A stretch of DNA of 64,000 nucleotides. Origin: Circinella umbellata (Eukaryota > Mucoromycota > Mucoromycetes > Mucorales > Lichtheimiaceae). Both the position numbers and the translations under genes were made by a program. Where the stretch lies: positions 496,001 through 560,000 of the forward strand of contig JAIWNF010000007.1 of NCBI GenBank assembly GCA_025093555.1, read 5' to 3'. Shown piece after piece: positions 1-13,806 of the stretch. Each line of letters opens with the position of its first letter. Within the stretch, counting starts at the first letter, position 1. The notes below the pieces were generated by a model. The model saw only the letters and a program-made list of their open reading frames with translations, searched no databases and was not told where the DNA came from.

Positions 1-939
1 CTTCAATCCCTTCTTGTTCATTTTTCTTTTTATCATTCGTTGTTTCATTTGGTTCTTGTGGAAAGTATTCATCTAATACAGCTTCTACATTATCAATGAC
101 AAGTGACATACGTCGACTCATATCATTCGATGCAATATCGGCAGGTGCACGAAATCGATCAATGGCAGTACCAATACGACCACAAATATCACTTTTAATT
201 AAATGGGGAGTATGTTTTAAATCATGTCCTGTGGCATGAATAAGCATAGGGAAATGTTCTTCAAAAAGATCCAACGACTTGTTACCCAAAGCATTGGCTT
301 GTTCCAAATGAGTATACAATCGACTATTCTGCTCAGCAACGGATTTTGGGATATACGTTTGAGTAGCGGAATAAAGGGTGGAAAGGGTTCGTCCAGCGAA
401 TCTTCCAAGTGCATGTTGTTGTACAATGGTATTTGCATTGGAAATACTATCTTGTACGAGTGGAATAGCAGCCAATCTTGCAAGAAAACTTCCGTTAAAT
501 TTAGTTTGTGTTGACGCTGGTGAACAAAAATAAAATAAAATATATAGTGTATTCAGTATTATTATTTATATCATTATCTTCAGAATCACGAAATTTTATT
601 TATCGTACTTGTATTAGTATCATTGCTGCTGTCCTCCGATGGAATGGTGGCAACAGTATCTGTAGTATATATTAGATTGTTGTTCGTGATAGTATTGGCA
701 GAAGGTGGCAGTTCATACTCCTTGATATCATCCTCTTGATGTATTTGATATGCACTATTATCATCACTTGTTCTTTCATCATCATCTACTATATTTTTTT
801 GTTGTTGTTGTTCTATTAATTAACACTATTTCAATAATGAAAACAGACCGTAAAAAAAACACTTTATAACACATGTCAAAGCCATCCGTTTTTGTTTACC
901 TGTATTCTCGTGATATTCATACCAATCACTGGCAACCAT
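1..939 (-). CDS. Perilipin-like lipid-droplet protein, 3' part outside window
   Basis: Three exons can be joined in phase: 900-939, 609-812 and 1-516, the last running off the window. Introns 813-899 and 517-608 both have GT..AG ends. The start ATG is at 937-939. The N-terminus is polar and acidic with a short poly-Gln run. From about residue 88 the protein reads like the PAT/perilipin region of fungal MPL1-type proteins: the FLARLAAIPLVQDSIS motif, then amphipathic helices and a segment ending KSLDLFEEHFPML. In that family the protein coats lipid droplets and controls access of lipases. The C-terminus is missing here, so length cannot be judged. The assignment rests on motif resemblance only; the gene structure is more certain than the family. 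Confidence 0.65.
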
Positions 940-1006
940 TATATAAATGTTTATATATTAAAATAATTGAAGCTTTAAAAGAAAATTGTAAGGAAAAAAA
1001 AAACGT

Positions 1007-1048
<42 letters not shown>

Positions 1049-2899
1049 GAGGAGAAGAGATACAATGAAGTGGGTGGATGATTGGAGAAATAAAATGAAA
1101 GGTGATTGAAAAAAAAAAGGGAGTTACAAAAGAAGTGTACCTTCTCACTACTATTTATAAAGTTATAGGAGGTATTGGTTCATACTCGTTACAAAAAACA
1201 GACGAAAAAAAAAACAAGGAGTGGATGAACCGATCTATGAAAAGTGGCCACAAGTCGAACAAAAAAAATAAAACACAAGCGAAAACAAAAACCTAGTAAA
1301 TGGATGGTATTTTTAAAAAGCCAAAAAGGAGCTATGATAAAAGAAAACAGGAGACAGATATAAAGAAAAAAATCCTCTTTTCCCCTCATTCTATGGAGAG
1401 GTCTTTTGGTATTATAGATAAATAAATGGATAATATATAGGATAAAGTAACTATCGGTTGTGTAATATATAAATACTGGGATCACTGTTGCTACATACTA
1501 CACAAAACTAAGTAGTGTATAAATTAAGGGTTATAAAAAATAGTGATGATCTTTTTTATCATGAGGGCAAAAAAAAGGGAATATTTTTTTTTTCTTTAGG
1601 TGAAAAAGAACCTCCCTATATTCTATTTTGTCTGTGGTAAAGATTAAAAAAAAAGTGACACACAGACTCTATATATAAAAGCATCATACCTACGTACGTC
1701 CTTTTTTTTTTTCTCGTTCTCCTTTGCTTATGTTTAAAACTTTCTCGTACTTATTTAAATGCGATGAATGATCGGCATAGTGACAGTTTATAAAATCTTT
1801 TGCCGAATTATTTATTAGAAATATCTTTTCTTTTACACTATTTATACACTGTCTGTTGTTATAAAGAAATATTATGCAACTTTAAATTATAATGCTATTT
1901 ATGTATTACTATTAGTGATGGATAAAAAAAAAAAATCAAACGAACTACATTGTAAGTGAAGACCAGTTACTACTTACAGTGTCCTGTTACTTACTGGTTA
2001 TTATTTGTATTAAAAAAAGAAAGCCATGAGAATAGCTTTAATAAGTTAAAAGGAAACTAGTAACCACTAGACCTTTATATAAGCGTGACATGTTCTATGT
2101 AAACTATCATCATTTATGTATATAATCATCTCTTATCATAACCCACACACGTGGGTTTTTTTTTATAATATAAATAATCTGATGATACGTATAGCAAAAG
2201 CATTTTACATTATCGATATGTATATAGATGTGTTGTATATGATTATTAAGTAGTATATGTTTATATGGTAACATGATGAATAAAACTAATGGGTTGTCAT
2301 GGTAACTAAATATCAAAGAAATAAAATAAAGTTATAAAAAAAAAAGTTGAATTTAATGTAGGGGAAAGCAATATACACGGAACACTTTATTCGTTGCATA
2401 AAATCATAAAACGTCACATTCAACCACGCAACTTTCTTAATATAAACTTTCCTCACGTTTTACTTTTTCTTTTCTTTCTCCTTGTCGTTTTCAATAATCT
2501 ATTTTTCTTAAATCACTTTATTTTTCTTTTCTTTTTTTCATTCACTTAATAATAACATAATAGTAATAAAAAAAATAATAATCCAGTCTCCCATTCGATT
2601 ACATATATAAGAAAAAGAAAGTTTATTTTTATGTACGTAATATTTTAATCTACTCATTTTTGGTTCCGTTCCTGTCTCCCCCCTTTCCCATCCACTTCCC
2701 CCCCTTTTTTTTCGCTTTCTTCTCTCTCCTTCTCCGTTCATTCGTTTCGAAAAAAAAAAAAAGGCTAATTAATTTTAAAACAACTTTATATTTCTCGAAA
2801 AACCTTACTAGTATAATATAAAGAAAGAAGAATAAGAAATAATTAAAAGAGAGTAACGGTAGTAAAAAAAAAGCCAATAAAAAGAAGAAAGAAATAAAT
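940..2899. other. Intergenic, gene-free spacer
   Basis: AT-rich, with no reading frame I can support. It holds a pure A tract of about 36 bases near 1009-1044. Pyrimidine-rich patches at 2460-2540 and 2660-2745 precede NOT1 and may belong to its promoter or 5' leader. Confidence 0.6.
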
Positions 2900-3929
2900 A
2901 TGTCACAACAACAAATCGACACATTAAGTAAAACGTTATTTGAAACGGGTTACACATCTACTTTAACGATCGATAATGCCATGCGGGTCATGGCTACTAT
3001 GGATTTCATACAAGAAGATGTCATTGCACGCGTATTAACCATGATGGTGCGTACTCATTCAAGTTTACCTGGTGCTACTGAAGGTCAAAAATGGAATATT
3101 GGCAATTTTGTAAAAGCCGTTAAAAACTTGGTAAAATTTCATGGTTTTATTTTTTTTATTATTATATGAAAAAGATAATAGTGTCGTCTGTCTGTGTTGA
3201 GTATAAGGAAATAAAAAAAAAAAGGGGGGGGATGAGACAAGATATTCATGTAAATGTAAATGTAATATCATATTAAATTATAAAACCAAAATGTAGAGTC
3301 CTTCAATGAATTGGACAACAGTAATGATAAAATTGGATTCAGCAGAAATGATAGTTTATGATCAACAAGGTTTAATGATTCTAGTAGACACATGGAATTA
3401 TAGTCAACAGGTAAATCTTTTTGCTCTATTTGCATAATGTAAACAAGTAAAATATTATAAATAATCATTAAACTCCTTCTTTATATTATTTTTTTTCTTA
3501 TGATTAATATAGGGAAGAAATACTATTGAACCATTCCCACTTCATGCATTTTTTAGACCATGGCGAAATGCTCGTGGACAATTAAGCATTTTATATCATA
3601 TGTTATGTGCAAATACGGATTTGATCGATATATCCAATAATCCAACTATTACTAATGTTATACGATCCGTTCATATCATGGGTCTTCATGCCTCTGTACG
3701 ACCGATTGCTATTCGGTTAGCAGCTTCCCAATTAAATTGTGTGGAGATTATTGGTGCTATTTTGGATCTTGCAGAAAGTTCAACAAGTGAAGATGTACGC
3801 GTTTTAATGGATCGATTAACACTTCGATCACCCGAATTACTTTTATTAGGCCTTGCACAATTACAGGTAAGTTCGGTTGGATAGTTTTTATTCAATCTAC
3901 ATGAGAACATATATGTACACCGAATACTA

Positions 3930-3964
<35 letters not shown>

Positions 3965-6900
3965 CTTAGCCTATTCGAAGTGGTTTACATCGAGATCTTT
4001 TAATTAAATTACTCAGTATATTCTTGATTGGACATGCAAACACTTCACCTGTAATATCAATATTATGGCGTGTTCAACCAACATTATTACTTGAAGGATT
4101 ATTGGATATGTATAAAAAAGATCCAACATCAGTACCACGTATTCTTGATATTGTTCAAGAAGCTAAAGTAAGATATATATATATATATATATTTATATTA
4201 TATATGTAAAATTGAAAGGGGAGAAAATTAACATAATAATCTTTTTCTTTCTTTTTAGATTTTGATCCATATTTTACATGCTGATGTTCCATTTTTCACA
4301 CTTGATTTGGCATCTCTTGCTGCACGAAGACAAAATTTAAATTTGGGAAAATGGTTAACAGAACGATTAAATGAAGAAGGTGTTCCATTTGCATTGGCTT
4401 GTATTGACTTTTTAGAAAAGAAATGTACGGATGAAATGATGCGTCATTCACCCCAAGGAAATAATAATATGGCAACAGTTCATTTATCTAAAAACGTTGT
4501 TCAAATCTTTTCTCGTGTTTTATCAGAAAGGTATTAAAAGAAAAAAAATATTTTTATTTTATGTAATATGGAAAATAACTTATAGAAAATTTGGATTTCT
4601 TTATTAGTCCTCTTCCTCCACAAGAAGCTGAAAAACTTTGGAAAATTATGCAGTTTTATTCTCAGATGCTTTCCCAGCTGGAAGATGATATAGCTCCAAC
4701 CGATGAAAAATCATTACCACCTGATTATGGTTCTGATGTAAATGCTGATCCTTCTACTGAAATTGAGGATATGGTTCGCGCTTATTTTGAACGATTATAT
4801 ACGGGTGAATTATCAGCTGATCATTTTATTGGGATATTAAATGCATGTCATGATTCAAAAGATCTTAGACAAGCAGACTTTTTCTCATGTACTGTACACA
4901 CTTTGGTAAGTTTATTTATAATTATTATATATTATATTATACTTTTTCTGATAACATCTATATGTATATAGCTGGACGAAGCACGATTCTTTAATCAATA
5001 TCCAGATCATGAACTTGCTGTTACGGGTAAACTACTTGGATTATTAATCGAAAAACACTTGATTTCTTATTCACTGTTACGTCTTGCACTCAAACACATT
5101 CTTGACGCCTTACATCATCCATTGGGTACAAAAATGTTTAATTTTGGTGTACTTGCATTGGCACAATTTCGGAATCGACTTTCCGAATGGCCACAATATA
5201 CCATGGTTTTATCTAAAATCACTGGTCTTAAAGAATATCCACCCATAATGGATAGTATTGCAACGGCACTACAGCAACTTGAAAACACCGTTCACGTAGA
5301 TAGCGATGGACGTATAATGAGTTCACCTTCAGTTTCTGAAAGAACTAATATTTCGGCAACAAGAGAATATCATCAAAGAAGAGCATCACCAGCACCTTCT
5401 AGCTCTACAACAACAACGACAAAATACCTTGCCGGAAGTAATAATAATAGCCCTGTTATGATTCACAAACAAGGAGGATTATTGGAAAAATCATTCTCTT
5501 CTACAACAACAACAGCAACATATACACCTCCACCTTCAGATGTACAAGAAAAAATTGCTTTTGCTATCAACAATTTATCATTGAATAATATGGATGATAA
5601 AGTATCTCAATTGGATCCATTATTGGATGAACCAACGTGGGGTTGGTTTAGTCATTATCTCGTTGTCCGTCGAGTGACATTGGAGCGAAATAATCATGAA
5701 CTTTATGCATCATTATTAAATACGTTGGATAAACAACCGCTCAATGATATGGTTGTTGAAGAAACATATAAAAATATTCAAATTTTATTAAAAGCAGAAG
5801 GAACGGCTGGGTCACAAACGGATCGAAATACTTTGAAAGCTTTAGGAAGTTGGCTTGGACGAATGACACTTGCAAAGAATAAACCTATTCGACATAAAGA
5901 TTTGTCATTCAAGGTAAGAAAGAAAAATATATATTTTATTTGTGGGGGGGGGGAAGGGAAGGGTGAAAAACACATTTGATAAATTGATAGTGTACTAATA
6001 ACCCCCCATTGATTTATATATAACATGTGGCATCTAGGATTTGTTACTGGATTTCTATGACAGCAATAAATTAATTCTTGCTATCCCATTGACATGTAAA
6101 GTGTTACAAGAAGCACAAGATAGCAAAATATTCAAACCTCCTAATCCATGGCTTATGAGGATATTAAAGTTGCTTGCAGAATTGTATTGGCATGAAGAAT
6201 TACGTTTGAATTTAAAGTTTGAAATTGAAATATTGTACAAGACATTAAATTTGGATCTCAATGGTACAAGAAAAAAGATATCGAAGGAGAATATCTCCTG
6301 GGAATGTGATGTTTCAAGAAATACATATATACTAATTACATTATCTACAATCATATATATGTATATAGAAATTGAACCAACCACGTTATTAGAAGAAAGA
6401 CAGCGAGCCCGCGCTACTAATGCTAATGGTATTAATAATAAAAGTGCAGAACATGATCAGCCTCAATTATTACCACAACAACTCCATCAACATCACCAAC
6501 CGCAACCGCAACTACAACAGATGCCAGTAACTTCTCAACCACCGAGTCAACAAATAAAATTCGATGATACTTCTCGTAATGATGATCAACGAACTTGGCC
6601 CACTGGTAATAATTAACTCAACATATTTATATATATAACAAATTTTATTAACGTATTATTTTATTTTTATTACAATAGAAGAGGAAAAGACTTTCAATAT
6701 CGATGTATCTACCTTAATGACAAGGTTACAATTTAGTCCAGCTGTACTTAATACTTTTGAACAACAACCTATCACCAAAAGAATTGTATTTAATGCCATC
6801 TCAGAATCATATAAAAATGTAATTCTTGATTCAAATGAAACTCTTTTTTTTTCTTATTGTCGAGTTTATAATGTACATATGTTAACTTGAATTGTTATGT

Positions 6901-9900
6901 AACCTAGGTAGCATCGCCAGCTATCGCAACTGCTGCTAATATTGCTTGTATTTCGGCACAACACCTTGTTTTAAAAGACTTTGCAACTGATCCAGATGAA
7001 ATGAAGTTGAAAAGAGCAGCACACCGAATGGTAGGAACTCTTTCTGGTAGTCTTTCTATAGCAACCTGTAAAGAGCCATTGTGTAACAGTATTATCAGCT
7101 CGATTAGGGCACAGTTTGCTCAAATACAATTACCAGAGGTAAATATATTTCTATGGATGAAAAAAAAAAGGGATAAATTCCTCTCTCATTTTGTTTTTGG
7201 TGATACAGTGGTATTCATTTTTATTTATTTATTTATTTGGTATAATAATAACAGGCAGCAGCAGATGAAATTGGTCGATCTGTCATTTTGGATAATATCG
7301 ATCTAATGGAAGCGTTTATTGATCAACTTGCTCAAATGCGTGCTGTCGCTGAAGTAGATAGAGTGATCTCGGCATCTTATAATAGTCGCCGATTACATCA
7401 AGAGGTAAATAATATTAATAATAATTTCATGTTGATATCTTTTGTTATAACATTGTAGCATATTATGGTTATTAATCTGTTCATCATCATGGGATCTTCT
7501 AGCAACATATGCGAACACCTTATTTCGATGTATTGAGTTTTCAAGGATCACCACATAATATTAGTTTGCCAGAAGCACTTCGACCAAGTGCTATTGTTGA
7601 TTCTGATCAAATGCAAGTTTATGATTTATTCGATCAATTGCCTCTTCATGGACCTGAAGCAGGAAGAGGAACACATTTTCCTAATAATACTATAACAATG
7701 AATAGTAATGGTGATGGTAAGTTGTTTTTTTTTATATTGTTAGTATATATAATTTAAATAATTAATGTGTCCCAAGAAAATGTTTATTTAACAATGCGGG
7801 GTATGGTTTATAGCATTGTCATCCAAAATGCCTGGTGAACCTGTATTATCTCCTCAACAAGATACTAGGAACAACAACAACAATAATAATAATAGCAGTA
7901 ACACTGGTAGTCCTACCAATATACCAGATTCAAAACTTGAGGTAAATTTTTGAACGATAACGACCAAGTATTAATTTATATGTATTGGATAAAGAATCAT
8001 TATTCATACCACAATTGTCTTTTGATTTATTTAGACACTACTTGCAGAAATGGATCGTTGTGTTCGACAAGCATCAAGCACCGAAGTACAAAACTTTAAA
8101 GAACTTTCATCTGATCATGAACTTTATCAATTTTTACGACAATTCTTTGTGTTCATTCGTAACAGTGGTATACCAGTTCAATCCATGCAAACGTTTACAG
8201 AGAAGGTTGTTTTAGCGCTCTATGAAAGTACTAGCGTACTTGTTCTTGAAGCATATACTGTACTTTTACAAATCATTCTTGAACTTTATCCAATGCTTGC
8301 TAAAGAAGTGGTCGGTTGGCTCGTTTATGCTGATGATGAGGTTTGTAACGTCAAGCAAAACAAAAAAAAATGAGAGAGAAATAAAGTGAAAACTAATTAT
8401 TTATTGTTTCCTTTTTAGCGAAAGTATAATGCTCAAGTGACTGCCATGTGTATGTTGTATGAGTTAGTTCCAATGGAAGAATACGATACTCAATTATCTC
8501 GGTTGATTCGTGCGAAGGCTGATGGAATTATGGATTATGCTGCATCTTTAATTCGACTTTGTTTACTATCAAATAATCCTGGATCAATTTTGGAAGATCA
8601 CGTTCTATCAGTTGCAGCTTTAAATCAATTAGTTCATGATGGAGAAGCGCCTCCTTCGTAAGTTATTTACTATCTTTTTTTCTAAAAAAAATGGAACTCA
8701 TAGCCTTTTATACTAACTTATATATATATATATATTTAATCATGATATAGAGTTGCTGCTGTCATTTCTGATTTACGGTCTGAATATGAAAAACCCTATT
8801 CACATGTCAAAAATACTGATCTGGACTATTTGGAACTACGTATGCTATTAGCTGAATGGACTCGATTTTGTTTACATCCTTTATCTTCTGAAGCAATGTT
8901 GGACAAATTTGCTGCACAGGTAAAAAAAAAACAATATCTCATGCGATGATGATTGTTTATTAAGAAATAATACATGTTTGTTGATTAAATTGTTTTCTTA
9001 TTTATTTAGATTTTACAAAAGATCACAACGAGCAAAGAAAAACAAAGTGCATTCTTACGATTATGTATTCAAACATCGATTCAACAATACTTGACATTCT
9101 GTACGTTACCATTACCACAACAAGCACGAATGAAAGAATCAACGGATTCTGTTGCACGACTTGTCGCCTGTATGGTATCTGCACAACTAAACAAAAAGGG
9201 ACATGTAGAAGTAGCATCCAAACTTTTAAGCGATGTTTTGTCTGTTTGTGTATTATTACTCGCTCATTGTCACGAAATACAAGGACCCAATTTTGATCAA
9301 AGACCTTTCCTTCGATTATTTATTTCAGCATATATTGAAGTCAACAAAAAGGCACCCAGTCTTAATCCTGTCATTTCCTTTAGGTATAAAAAAGAGTCAT
9401 ATTTTTCTTTATGTCAAAGTTAAATATTTTTCTTGAGCTATATAACTAATCATACTTTTAAAATAGTGAAATATTCTATAGCATTCGACCCACCGTTTTC
9501 CCTGGTTTTGCATTTTCTTGGTTACAACTGGTATCCCATCGTGTGATCTTATCTGATCTTCTTGCTGGGAATGATTTAGAACGATGGAAACTTTGTCGAA
9601 AACTGATGATTGTCCTACTTGAGTTCCTAGGCATGATTGTTGACGAAGGAGGGCTTGGTATTCAATCCGCTCAATTATTTTACCGTAGCACATTACGTAC
9701 GCTGGTCGTTCTTTTGCATGATTTCCCTGAATTTCTCAGTCATTACTATATGGAATTTGTTACAGCCATTCCACATAGCTGTGTTCAAATCCGTAACTTA
9801 ATTTTGAGTGCATTTCCAAGAACGATGCGATTACCTGATCCTTCGGCACCTGATATGGAATTGGACGGCTTACCAGAATATAATGAAAACCCTGTTATTT

Positions 9901-10889
9901 CAACAGATTATATCGGCTTATTACTCGATAAGAATGATGACCAACAGCAATCATCATCGACAACAACTTTTAAAACTTTAGCAATTCGATACTTACAACA
10001 ACACAATATTACAGTCAATGGAAAAGGAGAACGAGATGATAGTGATAACGCTAACGAAGAAGTACAGGACGACCAAGATTTTTTTAATGAAGCGTTACAA
10101 TTTTTGAAAAAGGATAATAGTCTTGATGACAATAATTCTTCTCATTCATCTGATTTTGTATCCTATTATGCTAATAGAATGGGGGCTTTGATTCTATACC
10201 TTGGTGTACAAACAATTAATGCCGATAATACATCTTATGAAAATATAGGCTCAAATCGAGCTGTACTGGTATATATATACCTACTGGAACAAATGTCCGC
10301 ACAAGGTAAATTTCTCTCTTTTTTTTTTCGTAGTTGGTTTCTTATATAAACTTATAATTGTTATTAATTTGTTTTATTTTCAATTATCAGGACGATATTT
10401 GTTACTTAGTGCAATTGTTGATCAATTGAGATACCCAAATACCCACACTTACTTTTTCCGAACCGTAGTATTACATCTATTTGGTACTCAATCCGAAGAA
10501 ATCAAAGAGAATATCACCAGGTATGTTATTATGACTATTATCTAATATGCTACCATATCAATATAGACACTTACTGATTATTACTACTGACAGGGTTTTA
10601 TTGGAACGACTCATTGTGAATCGACCACATCCTTGGGGTCTGCTTGCTACTTTTATCGAATTACTAAGTGCTCCCAATTTTTGGCAACATGACTTCATCC
10701 ATGCAGCACCTGATTTCGAACGCTTATTCGATAATGTTTCGAGGTATATTTATTAAAGCTTCATATTTTTATATTCTTGTTACATAATAATGCTATTTAT
10801 TATGGTAAATTTATAACTAAATCAACACATATTAAATTTTAACTTATTCTTTTATCATTTGATATAGATATGTCAAGCATCGAGCATAA
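2900..10889 (+). CDS. NOT1: NOT1/CNOT1, scaffold subunit of the CCR4-NOT complex
   Basis: Twenty-two exons join without a frame break: 2900-3130, 3297-3410, 3513-3866, 3970-4167, 4259-4530, 4608-4905, 4972-5913, 6038-6263, 6369-6605, 6679-6818, 6908-7138, 7255-7404, 7503-7716, 7814-7941, 8035-8340, 8419-8657, 8751-8919, 9010-9383, 9467-10305, 10391-10520, 10594-10743, 10868-10889. The product is 1987 aa. It is the platform for mRNA deadenylation and decay in the cytoplasm. Order of parts: N-terminal HEAT-like region (to about 480), HEAT repeats with the [11 protein letters not shown] segment (about 530-600), MIF4G-like CAF1-binding region (about 680-890), CNOT9-binding DUF3819 region (about 960-1100) and the C-terminal Not1 domain (about 1600-1987, with [15 protein letters not shown]). 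A Gln/Pro-rich linker lies near 900-955. It is shorter at the N-terminus than animal CNOT1; no further upstream exon is evident. Confidence 0.93.
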
Positions 10890-11444
10890 CTACTTTAAAA
10901 TTATATACTACATATATATATATATACATATTTACATATTTTTGTACCATATAATACATGAACATTCATCCATACATATAAAATTTTGCGTTATTTATTC
11001 CCTTATTACTCTTTTAATGAAATTTGTTTTATAGTATATTATAGCTAGCTACATAATATTAGTACACATACATATAAATAAATAAACAAATATAACCGAA
11101 TTTGTACACATCTTGGAACTACACATCTTGAAATGTCAAATTAATTTAAAGCGGAGTTTACCAAAAACGGTTATCAGGAAGAGAGGTGTCGAAACTGGAA
11201 CAACCTCTTTTGCCCGTTTGATATTTGGTATGTAATAATATAAGAAATCGAAAGGATAATTAAAGGAAAAGGGGAATGCGTGTATTCATGTATAGCTCGA
11301 GGAAATCAATGGATGGATATATCGATGGATAGATGGATAGATGGATGCTATAATTTATAATTGATATCTCGATACTTACTTTATGCTCGACTCTTTTTTT
11401 TTTTTCTTCTATATTGCAATCGTTAACAGGGAATTTAATTGACC
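10890..11444. promoter_or_regulatory. Spacer and probable promoter of L9 copy A
   Basis: No coding frame. Contains AT-rich DNA after NOT1 and then, at 11309-11347, a degenerate GGAT/GGATA repeat about 100-140 bases before the L9 start. A pyrimidine tract at 11390-11410 lies just upstream of the ATG. No TATA box or operator can be assigned with confidence. Confidence 0.4.
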
Positions 11445-12143
11445 ATGAAGGTACGAATTGAAACTTTTTGTTTTCGACTACAAAAAAAATATAGTGATAA
11501 TAATTCATAATCATAGTTATAAATTATTAATGGGGGGAATGGTAAATCAATGTAAACTTATACGATTTTATAATTTTAATAGGACATTAACAAGGACGAA
11601 ACCCTCGAAATTCCCCAAGGTGTTACCGTTGACCTCAAGTCGCGTATTATCACTGTCAAGGGTCCCCGTGGTGAACTCACCAAGAACTTGCGTCACTTGA
11701 ACATTGAAATCAAGTTCGCTACCAAGAGCCTTTTGAAATTCGTTGTTTACCACGGTGGTCGTAAGCACGTTGCTTCTATTCGTACCGTCCGTTCCCTTGT
11801 CAACAACATGATCGTTGGTGTCACCAAGGGTTATGAATACAAGATGCGTTATGTCTACGCCCATTTCCCCATCAACGTTATTGTCAACAGCACCAACGAT
11901 GCCGTCGAAATCCGTAACTTCTTGGGTCAAAAGGTTGTCTTCAACGTCAAGATGCGTGGTGATGCCAAGTGTGAAGCTTCCAAGGCTCAAAAGGATGAAT
12001 TGGTCATTACTGGTAACGATCTTGAAGCTGTCTCCCAATCTGCTGCTGATATTCAACAAATCTGTAAGGTTAAGAACAAGGATATCCGTAAGTTCTTGGA
12101 CGGTATCTACGTTTCCGAACGCAATGTCCTTGAAAAGGAGTAA
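11445..12143 (+). CDS. RPL9: 60S ribosomal protein L9 (uL6), copy A
   Basis: Two exons, 11445-11450 (only ATG AAG) and 11583-12143, give 188 aa, the normal length for eukaryotic L9. uL6 binds 28S rRNA near the GTPase-associated centre of the large subunit. The protein shows the family core [38 protein letters not shown] and the C-terminal [18 protein letters not shown]. Codon use is strongly biased to C/T-ending codons with AAG and GGT, unlike its neighbours and typical of a highly expressed gene. The intron after codon 2 is a common arrangement in fungal ribosomal protein genes. A second L9 gene is at 26254-26911 on the other strand but has a different intron position. Confidence 0.97.
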
Positions 12144-13806
12144 ATATCTTTTTGCTTTTTTTTAAATATTTTAGCAACAAACAAAATAAAAAAAGCAATA
12201 AATGTCTTTTTTTTTCATGTTCAACTTTTGCTTTTTCTTTTTTTGATGTTGCCGTTATGGTAACACTCTTTTGGATATTTTTTGTGGTAAATGACGGCAA
12301 TATATTGTGTTTTCATGGAATTCAGTTTTCATTACGCACGGATAACTGGGCTGTCAAACTTTGATTCTTGGGTTTGTGGAGATTGAGCGTAACTATGTTT
12401 AGAAAATGTTGTCAATTCATTTATTTTTATGGTATAGTGCTCCTGAGTTAAACTTTGTTAGTAGTGTACTTTCCCTTATTAATATAAGAGTTGCTTTACC
12501 ATGAGGAGGATAGGAAAACTTTAAAAGGTTCATGCATAAAGATTTTTCTTTTTAAAAAAAAATTGTCCCTCGTTTTATTTTATATTTACCTATATACTGA
12601 AACAGAACAGACACGTGACATATTGCAACGTAGCTTGCTCTAGGTAGTGTTGTTTTGCAATTGGTAATATGGGATATTATAAATTAACGACAATTAATAA
12701 ATATATACAAATATACAAAAACGTTGCTCTTTTTCCATGATGAGGGAAATAATAATAAGGCTGTTCAGAAAAAAGCAAGGGTTGTAATTAGTATAATAAG
12801 CATTAAAAACAATAAGTATAATTTTTTCGAAATAGAGAATTAATTGAACGGAGGTGGAAGAAAGGAGACGGGTCCGTACTGTGTATTATAAAGAAATAGG
12901 GAGTTGGAAACCAATGTCTTTGTGTTAATATAGATACGAGACTCCAGAGTTTACAGTATCACTTGAAGCCGTAAAAGTAACCTTTTCCTGATGCTGTCCA
13001 ATACGTATGAGTTAAAATTTGATTTTGATATCATCTATAAAAATTATGCATATATATTTTTTCGATACAGAAATCCACTGGATAGACCCATACCATAAAC
13101 TTTGCATAATCCTGCTACTTTCTTTTTACGTAATAGTTTATATCTTCGTTACATATATTTCATGATGCAGTAGCACCTTTTTTACCCAACGTTTAATAAA
13201 GTCAGCTTATAATAATCTAAACACGATATATTTCAAAAATAGTCGTAATATCAGAATGAAATTAATTGTGCCAAGTGATTCCATCTCGTAATAAAACTAC
13301 ATCAAATATACGTAAATAGAAATCATATACTACATTGTATTAGTCGGACCGAGAGAGATCATTGTAGCAGGCAGTTCATTTTTACGGGTAAACGCGTCCA
13401 AAAAGCATTTATACTTATTGATGCTTCACTTCTATAAAGAAAAAAACCCAGTAATTCAATCGTACCTGTTCTTGTTTTTATTGATTCCTTATTGCTGAGT
13501 TTATGTCTATATATCAAAAACAATAATTATGCTTATTTGATGCGATAATATATACATATATATACAAGAATATAAGCGTTATAGCTGTATTTTTTTTATT
13601 TTTATTTTAGGTTAATTTTGAAAAAAAAAAGGTTTTTATATATATACGTCTTATTCATTTTTTGTTAGAAGAAAAGAACGGTATAGTAGAAAGTACTTTC
13701 TCTGTATTGGTAATCATAAAATACCTTTCGACTTCTCTTACACTCTTCCCAGTTTTTCTTACATTATATATTATTTTGTTACACTTCTTTTTACCTTCTT
13801 TCTGTC
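12144..13806. other. Intergenic spacer
   Basis: AT-rich and without a supportable gene. The first 100 bases are T-rich and probably hold the L9 3' end. A CT-rich stretch at 13730-13800 precedes the damaged kinase reading frame and may be its old promoter. Confidence 0.5.

Noticed and set aside
224..514. Plus-strand frame of 96 codons
   Set aside because: It is the antisense shadow of the third exon of the perilipin-like gene.
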